From NCBI GenBank assembly GCA_963971225.1, contig OZ020270.1, positions 62,001-126,000 of the forward strand: a stretch of DNA of 64,000 nt. The letters are read 5' to 3'. This DNA comes from Melieria omissa (taxonomy: Eukaryota; Arthropoda; Insecta; Diptera; Ulidiidae). Shown here piece by piece: positions 35,901 through 51,500 of this stretch; position 1 is the stretch's first letter, and the number at the start of each line of letters is the position of its first letter. Under the pieces are notes generated by a model. That model was not told where the DNA came from, ran no database searches, and saw nothing but the letters and a program-made list of their open reading frames with translations. Both the position numbers and the translations under genes were made by a program.

Positions 35901-37455
35901 AACATTGAAAAACTGCCTATTACAAAATACACACTCACCACTAAAGTGCTTATAGAATCCAAACGCGTATGGTTACCTTAATAAAAAAAAACCCCTTAAA
36001 ATGTAGCTAGAGATTGCAGCTTTATCAAATTAAATCAATAATTCGATTACTATTCGGCAATCATGAACAGATCGATGCGCAAGAGTGACATTAAATGGCT
36101 GCCTACTGCAAAATCGAAAAAATGCTTGTAAAATATGAATTTCTAGGTTTATCGAAAAAATAATACCCTTAAAACCTAACTGGAGTCTTCAGATTTCATA
36201 AATGGGGTCAATCTTCTCGCTATCTTAAAGGACGAAAGATAATTTCGTTGTGGAAAAATGATATCGGCCACATGATACATCTGCATAACCAATGAAATGC
36301 TTGTGGAAGCTAAATGCGCACGGTCACATTAATCAAAATGGCGTCAAAATTAAGCAAGAGTTACCACTTTTCACCAATGGGGTAAATACCAAAAATATCC
36401 GACCAGCCGCATGACATAATATATGGCCAAGGTTGGCATGCACAATATGGTGATTAGTTAAAAATTTTTAAAAATTTATCGGAATTATGGCTGTTAAATC
36501 TTGACGGATAATCGGATTTTAATAAATTATATCTTATTATTTAGCTAGTCTCTTAAGCTTACCATAATGTTATCAATCATCCTGCTATCCCTTGAGATGC
36601 GAAAGCAAATCGATATGGAACGGTGACTTTGACCAAATTGCAACTTGTGCGCAACCACTAAAATGCTTGTCAACACCAAATGCATAAAAGCATATTAATA
36701 ATTGACCCCTTAAAATTTAGCTAGAGTCTTAAGCTTTATATATTGGTCCCTAACTTTTCATTATCCTTCAGGAATAATGAGCATATCGATGCGCAAGGAT
36801 AACATTGAAAAACTGCCTATTACAAAATACACACTCACCACTAAAGTGCTTATAGAATCCAAACGCGTATGGTTACCTTAATAAAAAAAAACCCCTTAAA
36901 ATGTAGCTAGAGATTGCAGCTTTATCAAATTAAATCAATAATTCGATTACTATTCGGCAATCATGAACAGATCGATGCGCAAGAGTGACATTAAATGGCT
37001 GCCTACTGCAAAATCGATAAAATGCTTGTAAAATATGAATTTCTAGGTTTATCGAAAAAATAATACCCTTAAAACCTAGCTGGAGTCTTCAGATTTCATA
37101 AATGGGGTCAATCTTCTCGCTATCTTAAAGGACGAAAGATAATTTCGTTGTGGAAAAATGATATCGGCCACATGATACATCTGCATAACCAATGAAATGC
37201 TTGTGGAAGCTAAATGCGCACGGTCACATTAATCAAAATGGCGTCAAAATTAAGCAAGAGTTACCACTTTTCACCAATGGGGTAAATACCAAAAATATCC
37301 GACCAGCAGCATGACATAATATATGGCCAAGGTTGGCATGCACAATATGGTGATTAGTTAAAAATTTTTAAAAATTTATCGGAATTATGGCTGTTAAATC
37401 TTGACGGATAATCGGATTTTAATAAATTATATCTTATTATTTAGCTAGTCTCTTA

Positions 37456-40400
37456 AGCTTACCATAATGTTATCAATCATCCTGCTATCCCTTGAGATGC
37501 GAAAGCAAATCGATATGGAACGGTGACTTTGACCAAATTGCAACTTGTGCGCAACCACTAAAATGCTTGTCAACACCAAATGCATAAAAGCATATTAATA
37601 ATTGACCCCTTAAAATTTAGCTAGAGTCTTAAGCTTTATATATTGGTCCCTAACTTTTCATTATCCTTCAGGAATAATGAGCATATCGATGCGCAAGGAT
37701 AACATTGAAAAACTGCCTATTACAAAATACACACTCACCACTAAAGTGCTTATAGAATCCAAACGCGTATGGTTACCTTAATAAAAAAAAACCCCTTAAA
37801 ATGTAGCTAGAGATTGCAGCTTTATCAAATTAAATCAATAATTCGATTACTATTCGGCAATCATGAACAGATCGATGCGCAAGAGTGACATTAAATGGCT
37901 GCCTACTGCAAAATCGAAAAAATGCTTGTAAAATATGAATTTCTAGGTTTATCGAAAAAATAATACCCTTAAAACCTAACTGGAGTCTTCAGATTTCATA
38001 AATGGGGTCAATCTTCTCGCTATCTTAAAGGACGAAAGATAATTTCGTTGTGGAAAAATGATATCGGCCACATGATACATCTGCATAACCAATGAAATGC
38101 TTGTGGAAGCTAAATGCGCACGGTCACATTAATCAAAATGGCGTCAAAATTAAGCAAGAGTTACCACTTTTCACCAATGGGGTAAATACCAAAAATATCC
38201 GACCAGCCGCATGACATAATATATGGCCAAGGTTGGCATGCACAATATGGTGATTAGTTAAAAATTTTTAAAAATTTATCGGAATTATGGCTGTTAAATC
38301 TTGACGGATAATCGGATTTTAATAAATTATATCTTATTATTTAGCTAGTCTCTTAAGCTTACCATAATGTTATCAATCATCCTGCTATCCCTTGAGATGC
38401 GAAAGCAAATCGATATGGAACGGTGACTTTGACCAAATTGCAACTTGTGCGCAACCACTAAAATGCTTGTCAACACCAAATGCATAAAAGCATATTAATA
38501 ATTGACCCCTTAAAATTTAGCTAGAGTCTTAAGCTTTATATATTGGTCCCTAACTTTTCATTATCCTTCAGGAATAATGAGCATATCGATGCGCAAGGAT
38601 AACATTGAAAAACTGCCTATTACAAAATACACACTCACCACTAAAGTGCTTATAGAATCCAAACGCGTATGGTTACCTTAATAAAAAAAAACCCCTTAAA
38701 ATGTAGCTAGAGATTGCAGCTTTATCAAATTAAATCAATAATTCGATTACTATTCGGCAATCATGAACAGATCGATGCGCAAGAGTGACATTAAATGGCT
38801 GCCTACTGCAAAATCGAAAAAATGCTTGTAAAATATGAATTTCTAGGTTTATCGAAAAAATAATACCCTTAAAACCTAACTGGAGTCTTCAGATTTCATA
38901 AATGGGGTCAATCTTCTCGCTATCTTAAAGGACGAAAGATAATTTCGTTGTGGAAAAATGATATCGGCCACATGATACATCTGCATAACCAATGAAATGC
39001 TTGTGGAAGCTAAATGCGCACGGTCACATTAATCAAAATGGCGTCAAAATTAAGCAAGAGTTACCACTTTTCACCAATGGGGTAAATACCAAAAATATCC
39101 GACCAGCCGCATGACATAATATATGGCCAAGGTTGGCATGCACAATATGGTGATTAGTTAAAAATTTTTAAAAATTTATCGGAATTATGGCTGTTAAATC
39201 TTGACGGATAATCGGATTTTAATAAATTATATCTTATTATTTAGCTAGTCTCTTAAGCTTACCATAATGTTATCAATCATCCTGCTATCCCTTGAGATGC
39301 GAAAGCAAATCGATATGGAACGGTGACTTTGACCAAATTGCAACTTGTGCGCAACCACTAAAATGCTTGTCAACACCAAATGCATAAAAGCATATTAATA
39401 ATTGACCCCTTAAAATTTAGCTAGAGTCTTAAGCTTTATATATTGGTCCCTAACTTTTCATTATCCTTCAGGAATAATGAGCATATCGATGCGCAAGGAT
39501 AACATTGAAAAACTGCCTATTACAAAATACACACTCACCACTAAAGTGCTTATAGAATCCAAACGCGTATGGTTACCTTAATAAAAAAAAACCCCTTAAA
39601 ATGTAGCTAGAGATTGCAGCTTTATCAAATTAAATCAATAATTCGATTACTATTCGGCAATCATGAACAGATCGATGCGCAAGAGTGACATTAAATGGCT
39701 GCCTACTGCAAAATCGAAAAAATGCTTGTAAAATATGAATTTCTAGGTTTATCGAAAAAATAATACCCTTAAAACCTAACTGGAGTCTTCAGATTTCATA
39801 AATGGGGTCAATCTTCTCGCTATCTTAAAGGACGAAAGATAATTTCGTTGTGGAAAAATGATATCGGCCACATGATACATCTGCATAACCAATGAAATGC
39901 TTGTGGAAGCTAAATGCGCACGGTCACATTAATCAAAATGGCGTCAAAATTAAGCAAGAGTTACCACTTTTCACCAATGGGGTAAATACCAAAAATATCC
40001 GACCAGCCGCATGACATAATATATGGCCAAGGTTGGCATGCACAATATGGTGATTAGTTAAAAATTTTTAAAAATTTATCGGAATTATGGCTGTTAAATC
40101 TTGACGGATAATCGGATTTTAATAAATTATATCTTATTATTTAGCTAGTCTCTTAAGCTTACCATAATGTTATCAATCATCCTGCTATCCCTTGAGATGC
40201 GAAAGCAAATCGATATGGAACGGTGACTTTGACCAAATTGCAACTTGTGCGCAACCACTAAAATGCTTGTCAACACCAAATGCATAAAAGCATATTAATA
40301 ATTGACCCCTTAAAATTTAGCTAGAGTCTTAAGCTTTATATATTGGTCCCTAACTTTTCATTATCCTTCAGGAATAATGAGCATATCGATGCGCAAGGAT

Positions 40401-43400
40401 AACATTGAAAAACTGCCTATTACAAAATACACACTCACCACTAAAGTGCTTATAGAATCCAAACGCGTATGGTTACCTTAATAAAAAAAAACCCCTTAAA
40501 ATGTAGCTAGAGATTGCAGCTTTATCAAATTAAATCAATAATTCGATTACTATTCGGCAATCATGAACAGATCGATGCGCAAGAGTGACATTAAATGGCT
40601 GCCTACTGCAAAATCGAAAAAATGCTTGTAAAATATGAATTTCTAGGTTTATCGAAAAAATAATACCCTTAAAACCTAACTGGAGTCTTCAGATTTCATA
40701 AATGGGGTCAATCTTCTCGCTATCTTAAAGGACGAAAGATAATTTCGTTGTGGAAAAATGATATCGGCCACATGATACATCTGCATAACCAATGAAATGC
40801 TTGTGGAAGCTAAATGCGCACGGTCACATTAATCAAAATGGCGTCAAAATTAAGCAAGAGTTACCACTTTTCACCAATGGGGTAAATACCAAAAATATCC
40901 GACCAGCCGCATGACATAATATATGGCCAAGGTTGGCATGCACAATATGGTGATTAGTTAAAAATTTTTAAAAATTTATCGGAATTATGGCTGTTAAATC
41001 TTGACGGATAATCGGATTTTAATAAATTATATCTTATTATTTAGCTAGTCTCTTAAGCTTACCATAATGTTATCAATCATCCTGCTATCCCTTGAGATGC
41101 GAAAGCAAATCGATATGGAACGGTGACTTTGACCAAATTGCAACTTGTGCGCAACCACTAAAATGCTTGTCAACACCAAATGCATAAAAGCATATTAATA
41201 ATTGACCCCTTAAAATTTAGCTAGAGTCTTAAGCTTTATATATTGGTCCCTAACTTTTCATTATCCTTCAGGAATAATGAGCATATCGATGCGCAAGGAT
41301 AACATTGAAAAACTGCCTATTACAAAATACACACTCACCACTAAAGTGCTTATAGAATCCAAACGCGTATGGTTACCTTAATAAAAAAAAACCCCTTAAA
41401 ATGTAGCTAGAGATTGCAGCTTTATCAAATTAAATCAATAATTCGATTACTATTCGGCAATCATGAACAGATCGATGCGCAAGAGTGACATTAAATGGCT
41501 GCCTACTGCAAAATCGAAAAAATGCTTGTAAAATATGAATTTCTAGGTTTATCGAAAAAATAATACCCTTAAAACCTAACTGGAGTCTTCAGATTTCATA
41601 AATGGGGTCAATCTTCTCGCTATCTTAAAGGACGAAAGATAATTTCGTTGTGGAAAAATGATATCGGCCACATGATACATCTGCATAACCAATGAAATGC
41701 TTGTGGAAGCTAAATGCGCACGGTCACATTAATCAAAATGGCGTCAAAATTAAGCAAGAGTTACCACTTTTCACCAATGGGGTAAATACCAAAAATATCC
41801 GACCAGCCGCATGACATAATATATGGCCAAGGTTGGCATGCACAATATGGTGATTAGTTAAAAATTTTTAAAAATTTATCGGAATTATGGCTGTTAAATC
41901 TTGACGGATAATCGGATTTTAATAAATTATATCTTATTATTTAGCTAGTCTCTTAAGCTTACCATAATGTTATCAATCATCCTGCTATCCCTTGAGATGC
42001 GAAAGCAAATCGATATGGAACGGTGACTTTGACCAAATTGCAACTTGTGCGCAACCACTAAAATGCTTGTCAACACCAAATGCATAAAAGCATATTAATA
42101 ATTGACCCCTTAAAATTTAGCTAGAGTCTTAAGCTTTATATATTGGTCCCTAACTTTTCATTATCCTTCAGGAATAATGAGCATATCGATGCGCAAGGAT
42201 AACATTGAAAAACTGCCTATTACAAAATACACACTCACCACTAAAGTGCTTATAGAATCCAAACGCGTATGGTTACCTTAATAAAAAAAAACCCCTTAAA
42301 ATGTAGCTAGAGATTGCAGCTTTATCAAATTAAATCAATAATTCGATTACTATTCGGCAATCATGAACAGATCGATGCGCAAGAGTGACATTAAATGGCT
42401 GCCTACTGCAAAATCGAAAAAATGCTTGTAAAATATGAATTTCTAGGTTTATCGAAAAAATAATACCCTTAAAACCTAACTGGAGTCTTCAGATTTCATA
42501 AATGGGGTCAATCTTCTCGCTATCTTAAAGGACGAAAGATAATTTCGTTGTGGAAAAATGATATCGGCCACATGATACATCTGCATAACCAATGAAATGC
42601 TTGTGGAAGCTAAATGCGCACGGTCACATTAATCAAAATGGCGTCAAAATTAAGCAAGAGTTACCACTTTTCACCAATGGGGTAAATACCAAAAATATCC
42701 GACCAGCCGCATGACATAATATATGGCCAAGGTTGGCATGCACAATATGGTGATTAGTTAAAAATTTTTAAAAATTTATCGGAATTATGGCTGTTAAATC
42801 TTGACGGATAATCGGATTTTAATAAATTATATCTTATTATTTAGCTAGTCTCTTAAGCTTACCATAATGTTATCAATCATCCTGCTATCCCTTGAGATGC
42901 GAAAGCAAATCGATATGGAACGGTGACTTTGACCAAATTGCAACTTGTGCGCAACCACTAAAATGCTTGTCAACACCAAATGCATAAAAGCATATTAATA
43001 ATTGACCCCTTAAAATTTAGCTAGAGTCTTAAGCTTTATATATTGGTCCCTAACTTTTCATTATCCTTCAGGAATAATGAGCATATCGATGCGCAAGGAT
43101 AACATTGAAAAACTGCCTATTACAAAATACACACTCACCACTAAAGTGCTTATAGAATCCAAACGCGTATGGTTACCTTAATAAAAAAAAACCCCTTAAA
43201 ATGTAGCTAGAGATTGCAGCTTTATCAAATTAAATCAATAATTCGATTACTATTCGGCAATCATGAACAGATCGATGCGCAAGAGTGACATTAAATGGCT
43301 GCCTACTGCAAAATCGAAAAAATGCTTGTAAAATATGAATTTCTAGGTTTATCGAAAAAATAATACCCTTAAAACCTAACTGGAGTCTTCAGATTTCATA

Positions 43401-45555
43401 AATGGGGTCAATCTTCTCGCTATCTTAAAGGACGAAAGATAATTTCGTTGTGGAAAAATGATATCGGCCACATGATACATCTGCATAACCAATGAAATGC
43501 TTGTGGAAGCTAAATGCGCACGGTCACATTAATCAAAATGGCGTCAAAATTAAGCAAGAGTTACCACTTTTCACCAATGGGGTAAATACCAAAAATATCC
43601 GACCAGCCGCATGACATAATATATGGCCAAGGTTGGCATGCACAATATGGTGATTAGTTAAAAATTTTTAAAAATTTATCGGAATTATGGCTGTTAAATC
43701 TTGACGGATAATCGGATTTTAATAAATTATATCTTATTATTTAGCTAGTCTCTTAAGCTTACCATAATGTTATCAATCATCCTGCTATCCCTTGAGATGC
43801 GAAAGCAAATCGATATGGAACGGTGACTTTGACCAAATTGCAACTTGTGCGCAACCACTAAAATGCTTGTCAACACCAAATGCATAAAAGCATATTAATA
43901 ATTGACCCCTTAAAATTTAGCTAGAGTCTTAAGCTTTATATATTGGTCCCTAACTTTTCATTATCCTTCAGGAATAATGAGCATATCGATGCGCAAGGAT
44001 AACATTGAAAAACTGCCTATTACAAAATACACACTCACCACTAAAGTGCTTATAGAATCCAAACGCGTATGGTTACCTTAATAAAAAAAAACCCCTTAAA
44101 ATGTAGCTAGAGATTGCAGCTTTATCAAATTAAATCAATAATTCGATTACTATTCGGCAATCATGAACAGATCGATGCGCAAGAGTGACATTAAATGGCT
44201 GCCTACTGCAAAATCGAAAAAATGCTTGTAAAATATGAATTTCTAGGTTTATCGAAAAAATAATACCCTTAAAACCTAACTGGAGTCTTCAGATTTCATA
44301 AATGGGGTCAATCTTCTCGCTATCTTAAAGGACGAAAGATAATTTCGTTGTGGAAAAATGATATCGGCCACATGATACATCTGCATAACCAATGAAATGC
44401 TTGTGGAAGCTAAATGCGCACGGTCACATTAATCAAAATGGCGTCAAAATTAAGCAAGAGTTACCACTTTTCACCAATGGGGTAAATACCAAAAATATCC
44501 GACCAGCCGCATGACATAATATATGGCCAAGGTTGGCATGCACAATATGGTGATTAGTTAAAAATTTTTAAAAATTTATCGGAATTATGGCTGTTAAATC
44601 TTGACGGATAATCGGATTTTAATAAATTATATCTTATTATTTAGCTAGTCTCTTAAGCTTACCATAATGTTATCAATCATCCTGCTATCCCTTGAGATGC
44701 GAAAGCAAATCGATATGGAACGGTGACTTTGACCAAATTGCAACTTGTGCGCAACCACTAAAATGCTTGTCAACACCAAATGCATAAAAGCATATTAATA
44801 ATTGACCCCTTAAAATTTAGCTAGAGTCTTAAGCTTTATATATTGGTCCCTAACTTTTCATTATCCTTCAGGAATAATGAGCATATCGATGCGCAAGGAT
44901 AACATTGAAAAACTGCCTATTACAAAATACACACTCACCACTAAAGTGCTTATAGAATCCAAACGCGTATGGTTACCTTAATAAAAAAAAACCCCTTAAA
45001 ATGTAGCTAGAGATTGCAGCTTTATCAAATTAAATCAATAATTCGATTACTATTCGGCAATCATGAACAGATCGATGCGCAAGAGTGACATTAAATGGCT
45101 GCCTACTGCAAAATCGAAAAAATGCTTGTAAAATATGAATTTCTAGGTTTATCGAAAAAATAATACCCTTAAAACCTAACTGGAGTCTTCAGATTTCATA
45201 AATGGGGTCAATCTTCTCGCTATCTTAAAGGACGAAAGATAATTTCGTTGTGGAAAAATGATATCGGCCACATGATACATCTGCATAACCAATGAAATGC
45301 TTGTGGAAGCTAAATGCGCACGGTCACATTAATCAAAATGGCGTCAAAATTAAGCAAGAGTTACCACTTTTCACCAATGGGGTAAATACCAAAAATATCC
45401 GACCAGCCGCATGACATAATATATGGCCAAGGTTGGCATGCACAATATGGTGATTAGTTAAAAATTTTTAAAAATTTATCGGAATTATGGCTGTTAAATC
45501 TTGACGGATAATCGGATTTTAATAAATTATATCTTATTATTTAGCTAGTCTCTTA
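37456..45555 (+). repeat. Run of nine consecutive type A units
   Basis: Nine adjacent 900-bp units are all type A with no private change noticed, bounded by type C units at 36556 and 45556. It is the longest homogeneous run in the window and is consistent with local amplification of a single unit type. Confidence 0.85.
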
Positions 45556-48500
45556 AGCTTACCATAATGTTATCAATCATCCTGCTATCCCTTGAGATGC
45601 GAAAGCAAATCGATATGGAACGGTGACTTTGACCAAATTGCAACTTGTGCGCAACCACTAAAATGCTTGTCAACACCAAATGCATAAAAGCATATTAATA
45701 ATTGACCCCTTAAAATTTAGCTAGAGTCTTAAGCTTTATATATTGGTCCCTAACTTTTCATTATCCTTCAGGAATAATGAGCATATCGATGCGCAAGGAT
45801 AACATTGAAAAACTGCCTATTACAAAATACACACTCACCACTAAAGTGCTTATAGAATCCAAACGCGTATGGTTACCTTAATAAAAAAAAACCCCTTAAA
45901 ATGTAGCTAGAGATTGCAGCTTTATCAAATTAAATCAATAATTCGATTACTATTCGGCAATCATGAACAGATCGATGCGCAAGAGTGACATTAAATGGCT
46001 GCCTACTGCAAAATCGATAAAATGCTTGTAAAATATGAATTTCTAGGTTTATCGAAAAAATAATACCCTTAAAACCTAGCTGGAGTCTTCAGATTTCATA
46101 AATGGGGTCAATCTTCTCGCTATCTTAAAGGACGAAAGATAATTTCGTTGTGGAAAAATGATATCGGCCACATGATACATCTGCATAACCAATGAAATGC
46201 TTGTGGAAGCTAAATGCGCACGGTCACATTAATCAAAATGGCGTCAAAATTAAGCAAGAGTTACCACTTTTCACCAATGGGGTAAATACCAAAAATATCC
46301 GACCAGCAGCATGACATAATATATGGCCAAGGTTGGCATGCACAATATGGTGATTAGTTAAAAATTTTTAAAAATTTATCGGAATTATGGCTGTTAAATC
46401 TTGACGGATAATCGGATTTTAATAAATTATATCTTATTATTTAGCTAGTCTCTTAAGCTTACCATAATGTTATCAATCATCCTGCTATCCCTTGAGATGC
46501 GAAAGCAAATCGATATGGAACGGTGACTTTGACCAAATTGCAACTTGTGCGCAACCACTAAAATGCTTGTCAACACCAAATGCATAAAAGCATATTAATA
46601 ATTGACCCCTTAAAATTTAGCTAGAGTCTTAAGCTTTATATATTGGTCCCTAACTTTTCATTATCCTTCAGGAATAATGAGCATATCGATGCGCAAGGAT
46701 AACATTGAAAAACTGCCTATTACAAAATACACACTCACCACTAAAGTGCTTATAGAATCCAAACGCGTATGGTTACCTTAATAAAAAAAAACCCCTTAAA
46801 ATGTAGCTAGAGATTGCAGCTTTATCAAATTAAATCAATAATTCGATTACTATTCGGCAATCATGAACAGATCGATGCGCAAGAGTGACATTAAATGGCT
46901 GCCTACTGCAAAATCGAAAAAATGCTTGTAAAATATGAATTTCTAGGTTTATCGAAAAAATAATACCCTTAAAACCTAACTGGAGTCTTCAGATTTCATA
47001 AATGGGGTCAATCTTCTCGCTATCTTAAAGGACGAAAGATAATTTCGTTGTGGAAAAATGATATCGGCCACATGATACATCTGCATAACCAATGAAATGC
47101 TTGTGGAAGCTAAATGCGCACGGTCACATTAATCAAAATGGCGTCAAAATTAAGCAAGAGTTACCACTTTTCACCAATGGGGTAAATACCAAAAATATCC
47201 GACCAGCCGCATGACATAATATATGGCCAAGGTTGGCATGCACAATATGGTGATTAGTTAAAAATTTTTAAAAATTTATCGGAATTATGGCTGTTAAATC
47301 TTGACGGATAATCGGATTTTAATAAATTATATCTTATTATTTAGCTAGTCTCTTAAGCTTACCATAATGTTATCAATCATCCTGCTATCCCTTGAGATGC
47401 GAAAGCAAATCGATATGGAACGGTGACTTTGACCAAATTGCAACTTGTGCGCAACCACTAAAATGCTTGTCAACACCAAATGCATAAAAGCATATTAATA
47501 ATTGACCCCTTAAAATTTAGCTAGAGTCTTAAGCTTTATATATTGGTCCCTAACTTTTCATTATCCTTCAGGAATAATGAGCATATCGATGCGCAAGGAT
47601 AACATTGAAAAACTGCCTATTACAAAATACACACTCACCACTAAAGTGCTTATAGAATCCAAACGCGTATGGTTACCTTAATAAAAAAAAACCCCTTAAA
47701 ATGTAGCTAGAGATTGCAGCTTTATCAAATTAAATCAATAATTCGATTACTATTCGGCAATCATGAACAGATCGATGCGCAAGAGTGACATTAAATGGCT
47801 GCCTACTGCAAAATCGAAAAAATGCTTGTAAAATATGAATTTCTAGGTTTATCGAAAAAATAATACCCTTAAAACCTAACTGGAGTCTTCAGATTTCATA
47901 AATGGGGTCAATCTTCTCGCTATCTTAAAGGACGAAAGATAATTTCGTTGTGGAAAAATGATATCGGCCACATGATACATCTGCATAACCAATGAAATGC
48001 TTGTGGAAGCTAAATGCGCACGGTCACATTAATCAAAATGGCGTCAAAATTAAGCAAGAGTTACCACTTTTCACCAATGGGGTAAATACCAAAAATATCC
48101 GACCAGCCGCATGACATAATATATGGCCAAGGTTGGCATGCACAATATGGTGATTAGTTAAAAATTTTTAAAAATTTATCGGAATTATGGCTGTTAAATC
48201 TTGACGGATAATCGGATTTTAATAAATTATATCTTATTATTTAGCTAGTCTCTTAAGCTTACCATAATGTTATCAATCATCCTGCTATCCCTTGAGATGC
48301 GAAAGCAAATCGATATGGAACGGTGACTTTGACCAAATTGCAACTTGTGCGCAACCACTAAAATGCTTGTCAACACCAAATGCATAAAAGCATATTAATA
48401 ATTGACCCCTTAAAGTTTAGCTAGAGTCTTAAGCTTTATATATTGGTCCCTAACTTTTCATTATCCTTCAGGAATAATGAGCATATCGATGCGCAAGGAT

Positions 48501-51500
48501 AACATTGAAAAACTGCCTATTACAAAATACACACTCACCACTAAAGTGCTTATAGAATCCAAACGCGTATGGTTACCTTAATAAAAAAAAACCCCTTAAA
48601 ATGTAGCTAGAGATTGCAGCTTTATCAAATTAAATCAATAATTCGATTACTATTCGGCAATCATGAACAGATCGATGCGCAAGAGTGACATTAAATGGCT
48701 GCCTACTGCAAAATCGAAAAAATGCTTGTAAAATATGAATTTCTAGGTTTATCGAAAAAATAATACCCTTAAAACCTAACTGGAGTCTTCAGATTTCATA
48801 AATGGGGTCAATCTTCTCGCTATCTTAAAGGACGAAAGATAATTTCGTTGTGGAAAAATGATATCGGCCACATGATACATCTGCATAACCAATGAAATGC
48901 TTGTGGAAGCTAAATGCGCACGGTCACATTAATCAAAATGGCGTCAAAATTAAGCAAGAGTTACCACTTTTCACCAATGGGGTAAATACCAAAAATATCC
49001 GACCAGCCGCATGACATAATATATGGCCAAGGTTGGCATGCACAATATGGTGATTAGTTAAAAATTTTTAAAAATTTATCGGAATTATGGCTGTTAAATC
49101 TTGACGGATAATCGGATTTTAATAAATTATATCTTATTATTTAGCTAGTCTCTTAAGCTTACCATAATGTTATCAATCATCCTGCTATCCCTTGAGATGC
49201 GAAAGCAAATCGATATGGAACGGTGACTTTGACCAAATTGCAACTTGTGCGCAACCACTAAAATGCTTGTCAACACCAAATGCATAAAAGCATATTAATA
49301 ATTGACCCCTTAAAATTTAGCTAGAGTCTTAAGCTTTATATATTGGTCCCTAACTTTTCATTATCCTTCAGGAATAATGAGCATATCGATGCGCAAGGAT
49401 AACATTGAAAAACTGCCTATTACAAAATACACACTCACCACTAAAGTGCTTATAGAATCCAAACGCGTATGGTTACCTTAATAAAAAAAAACCCCTTAAA
49501 ATGTAGCTAGAGATTGCAGCTTTATCAAATTAAATCAATAATTCGATTACTATTCGGCAATCATGAACAGATCGATGCGCAAGAGTGACATTAAATGGCT
49601 GCCTACTGCAAAATCGATAAAATGCTTGTAAAATATGAATTTCTAGGTTTATCGAAAAAATAATACCCTTAAAACCTAGCTGGAGTCTTCAGATTTCATA
49701 AATGGGGTCAATCTTCTCGCTATCTTAAAGGACGAAAGATAATTTCGTTGTGGAAAAATGATATCGGCCACATGATACATCTGCATAACCAATGAAATGC
49801 TTGTGGAAGCTAAATGCGCACGGTCACATTAATCAAAATGGCGTCAAAATTAAGCAAGAGTTACCACTTTTCACCAATGGGGTAAATACCAAAAATATCC
49901 GACCAGCAGCATGACATAATATATGGCCAAGGTTGGCATGCACAATATGGTGATTAGTTAAAAATTTTTAAAAATTTATCGGAATTATGGCTGTTAAATC
50001 TTGACGGATAATCGGATTTTAATAAATTATATCTTATTATTTAGCTAGTCTCTTAAGCTTACCATAATGTTATCAATCATCCTGCTATCCCTTGAGATGC
50101 GAAAGCAAATCGATATGGAACGGTGACTTTGACCAAATTGCAACTTGTGCGCAACCACTAAAATGCTTGTCAACACCAAATGCATAAAAGCATATTAATA
50201 ATTGACCCCTTAAAATTTAGCTAGAGTCTTAAGCTTTATATATTGGTCCCTAACTTTTCATTATCCTTCAGGAATAATGAGCATATCGATGCGCAAGGAT
50301 AACATTGAAAAACTGCCTATTACAAAATACACACTCACCACTAAAGTGCTTATAGAATCCAAACGCGTATGGTTACCTTAATAAAAAAAAACCCCTTAAA
50401 ATGTAGCTAGAGATTGCAGCTTTATCAAATTAAATCAATAATTCGATTACTATTCGGCAATCATGAACAGATCGATGCGCAAGAGTGACATTAAATGGCT
50501 GCCTACTGCAAAATCGAAAAAATGCTTGTAAAATATGAATTTCTAGGTTTATCGAAAAAATAATACCCTTAAAACCTAACTGGAGTCTTCAGATTTCATA
50601 AATGGGGTCAATCTTCTCGCTATCTTAAAGGACGAAAGATAATTTCGTTGTGGAAAAATGATATCGGCCACATGATACATCTGCATAACCAATGAAATGC
50701 TTGTGGAAGCTAAATGCGCACGGTCACATTAATCAAAATGGCGTCAAAATTAAGCAAGAGTTACCACTTTTCACCAATGGGGTAAATACCAAAAATATCC
50801 GACCAGCCGCATGACATAATATATGGCCAAGGTTGGCATGCACAATATGGTGATTAGTTAAAAATTTTTAAAAATTTATCGGAATTATGGCTGTTAAATC
50901 TTGACGGATAATCGGATTTTAATAAATTATATCTTATTATTTAGCTAGTCTCTTAAGCTTACCATAATGTTATCATCATCCTGCTATCCCTTGAGATGCG
51001 AAAGCAAATCGATATGGAACGGTGACTTTGACCAAATTGCAACTTGTGCGCAACCACTAAAATGCTTGTCAACACCAAATGCATAAAAGCATATTAATAA
51101 TTGACCCCTTAAAATTTAGCTAGAGTCTTAAGCTTTATATATTGGTCCCTAACTTTTCATTATCCTTCAGGAATAATGAGCATATCGATGCGCAAGGATA
51201 ACATTGAAAAACTGCCTATTACAAAATACACACTCACCACTAAAGTGCTTATAGAATCCAAACGCGTATGGTTACCTTAATAAAAAAAAACCCCTTAAAA
51301 TGTAGCTAGAGATTGCAGCTTTATCAAATTAAATCAATAATTCGATTACTATTCGGCAATCATGAACAGATCGATGCGCAAGAGTGACATTAAATGGCTG
51401 CCTACTGCAAAATCGAAAAAATGCTTGTAAAATATGAATTTCTAGGTTTATCGAAAAAATAATACCCTTAAAACCTAACTGGAGTCTTCAGATTTCATAA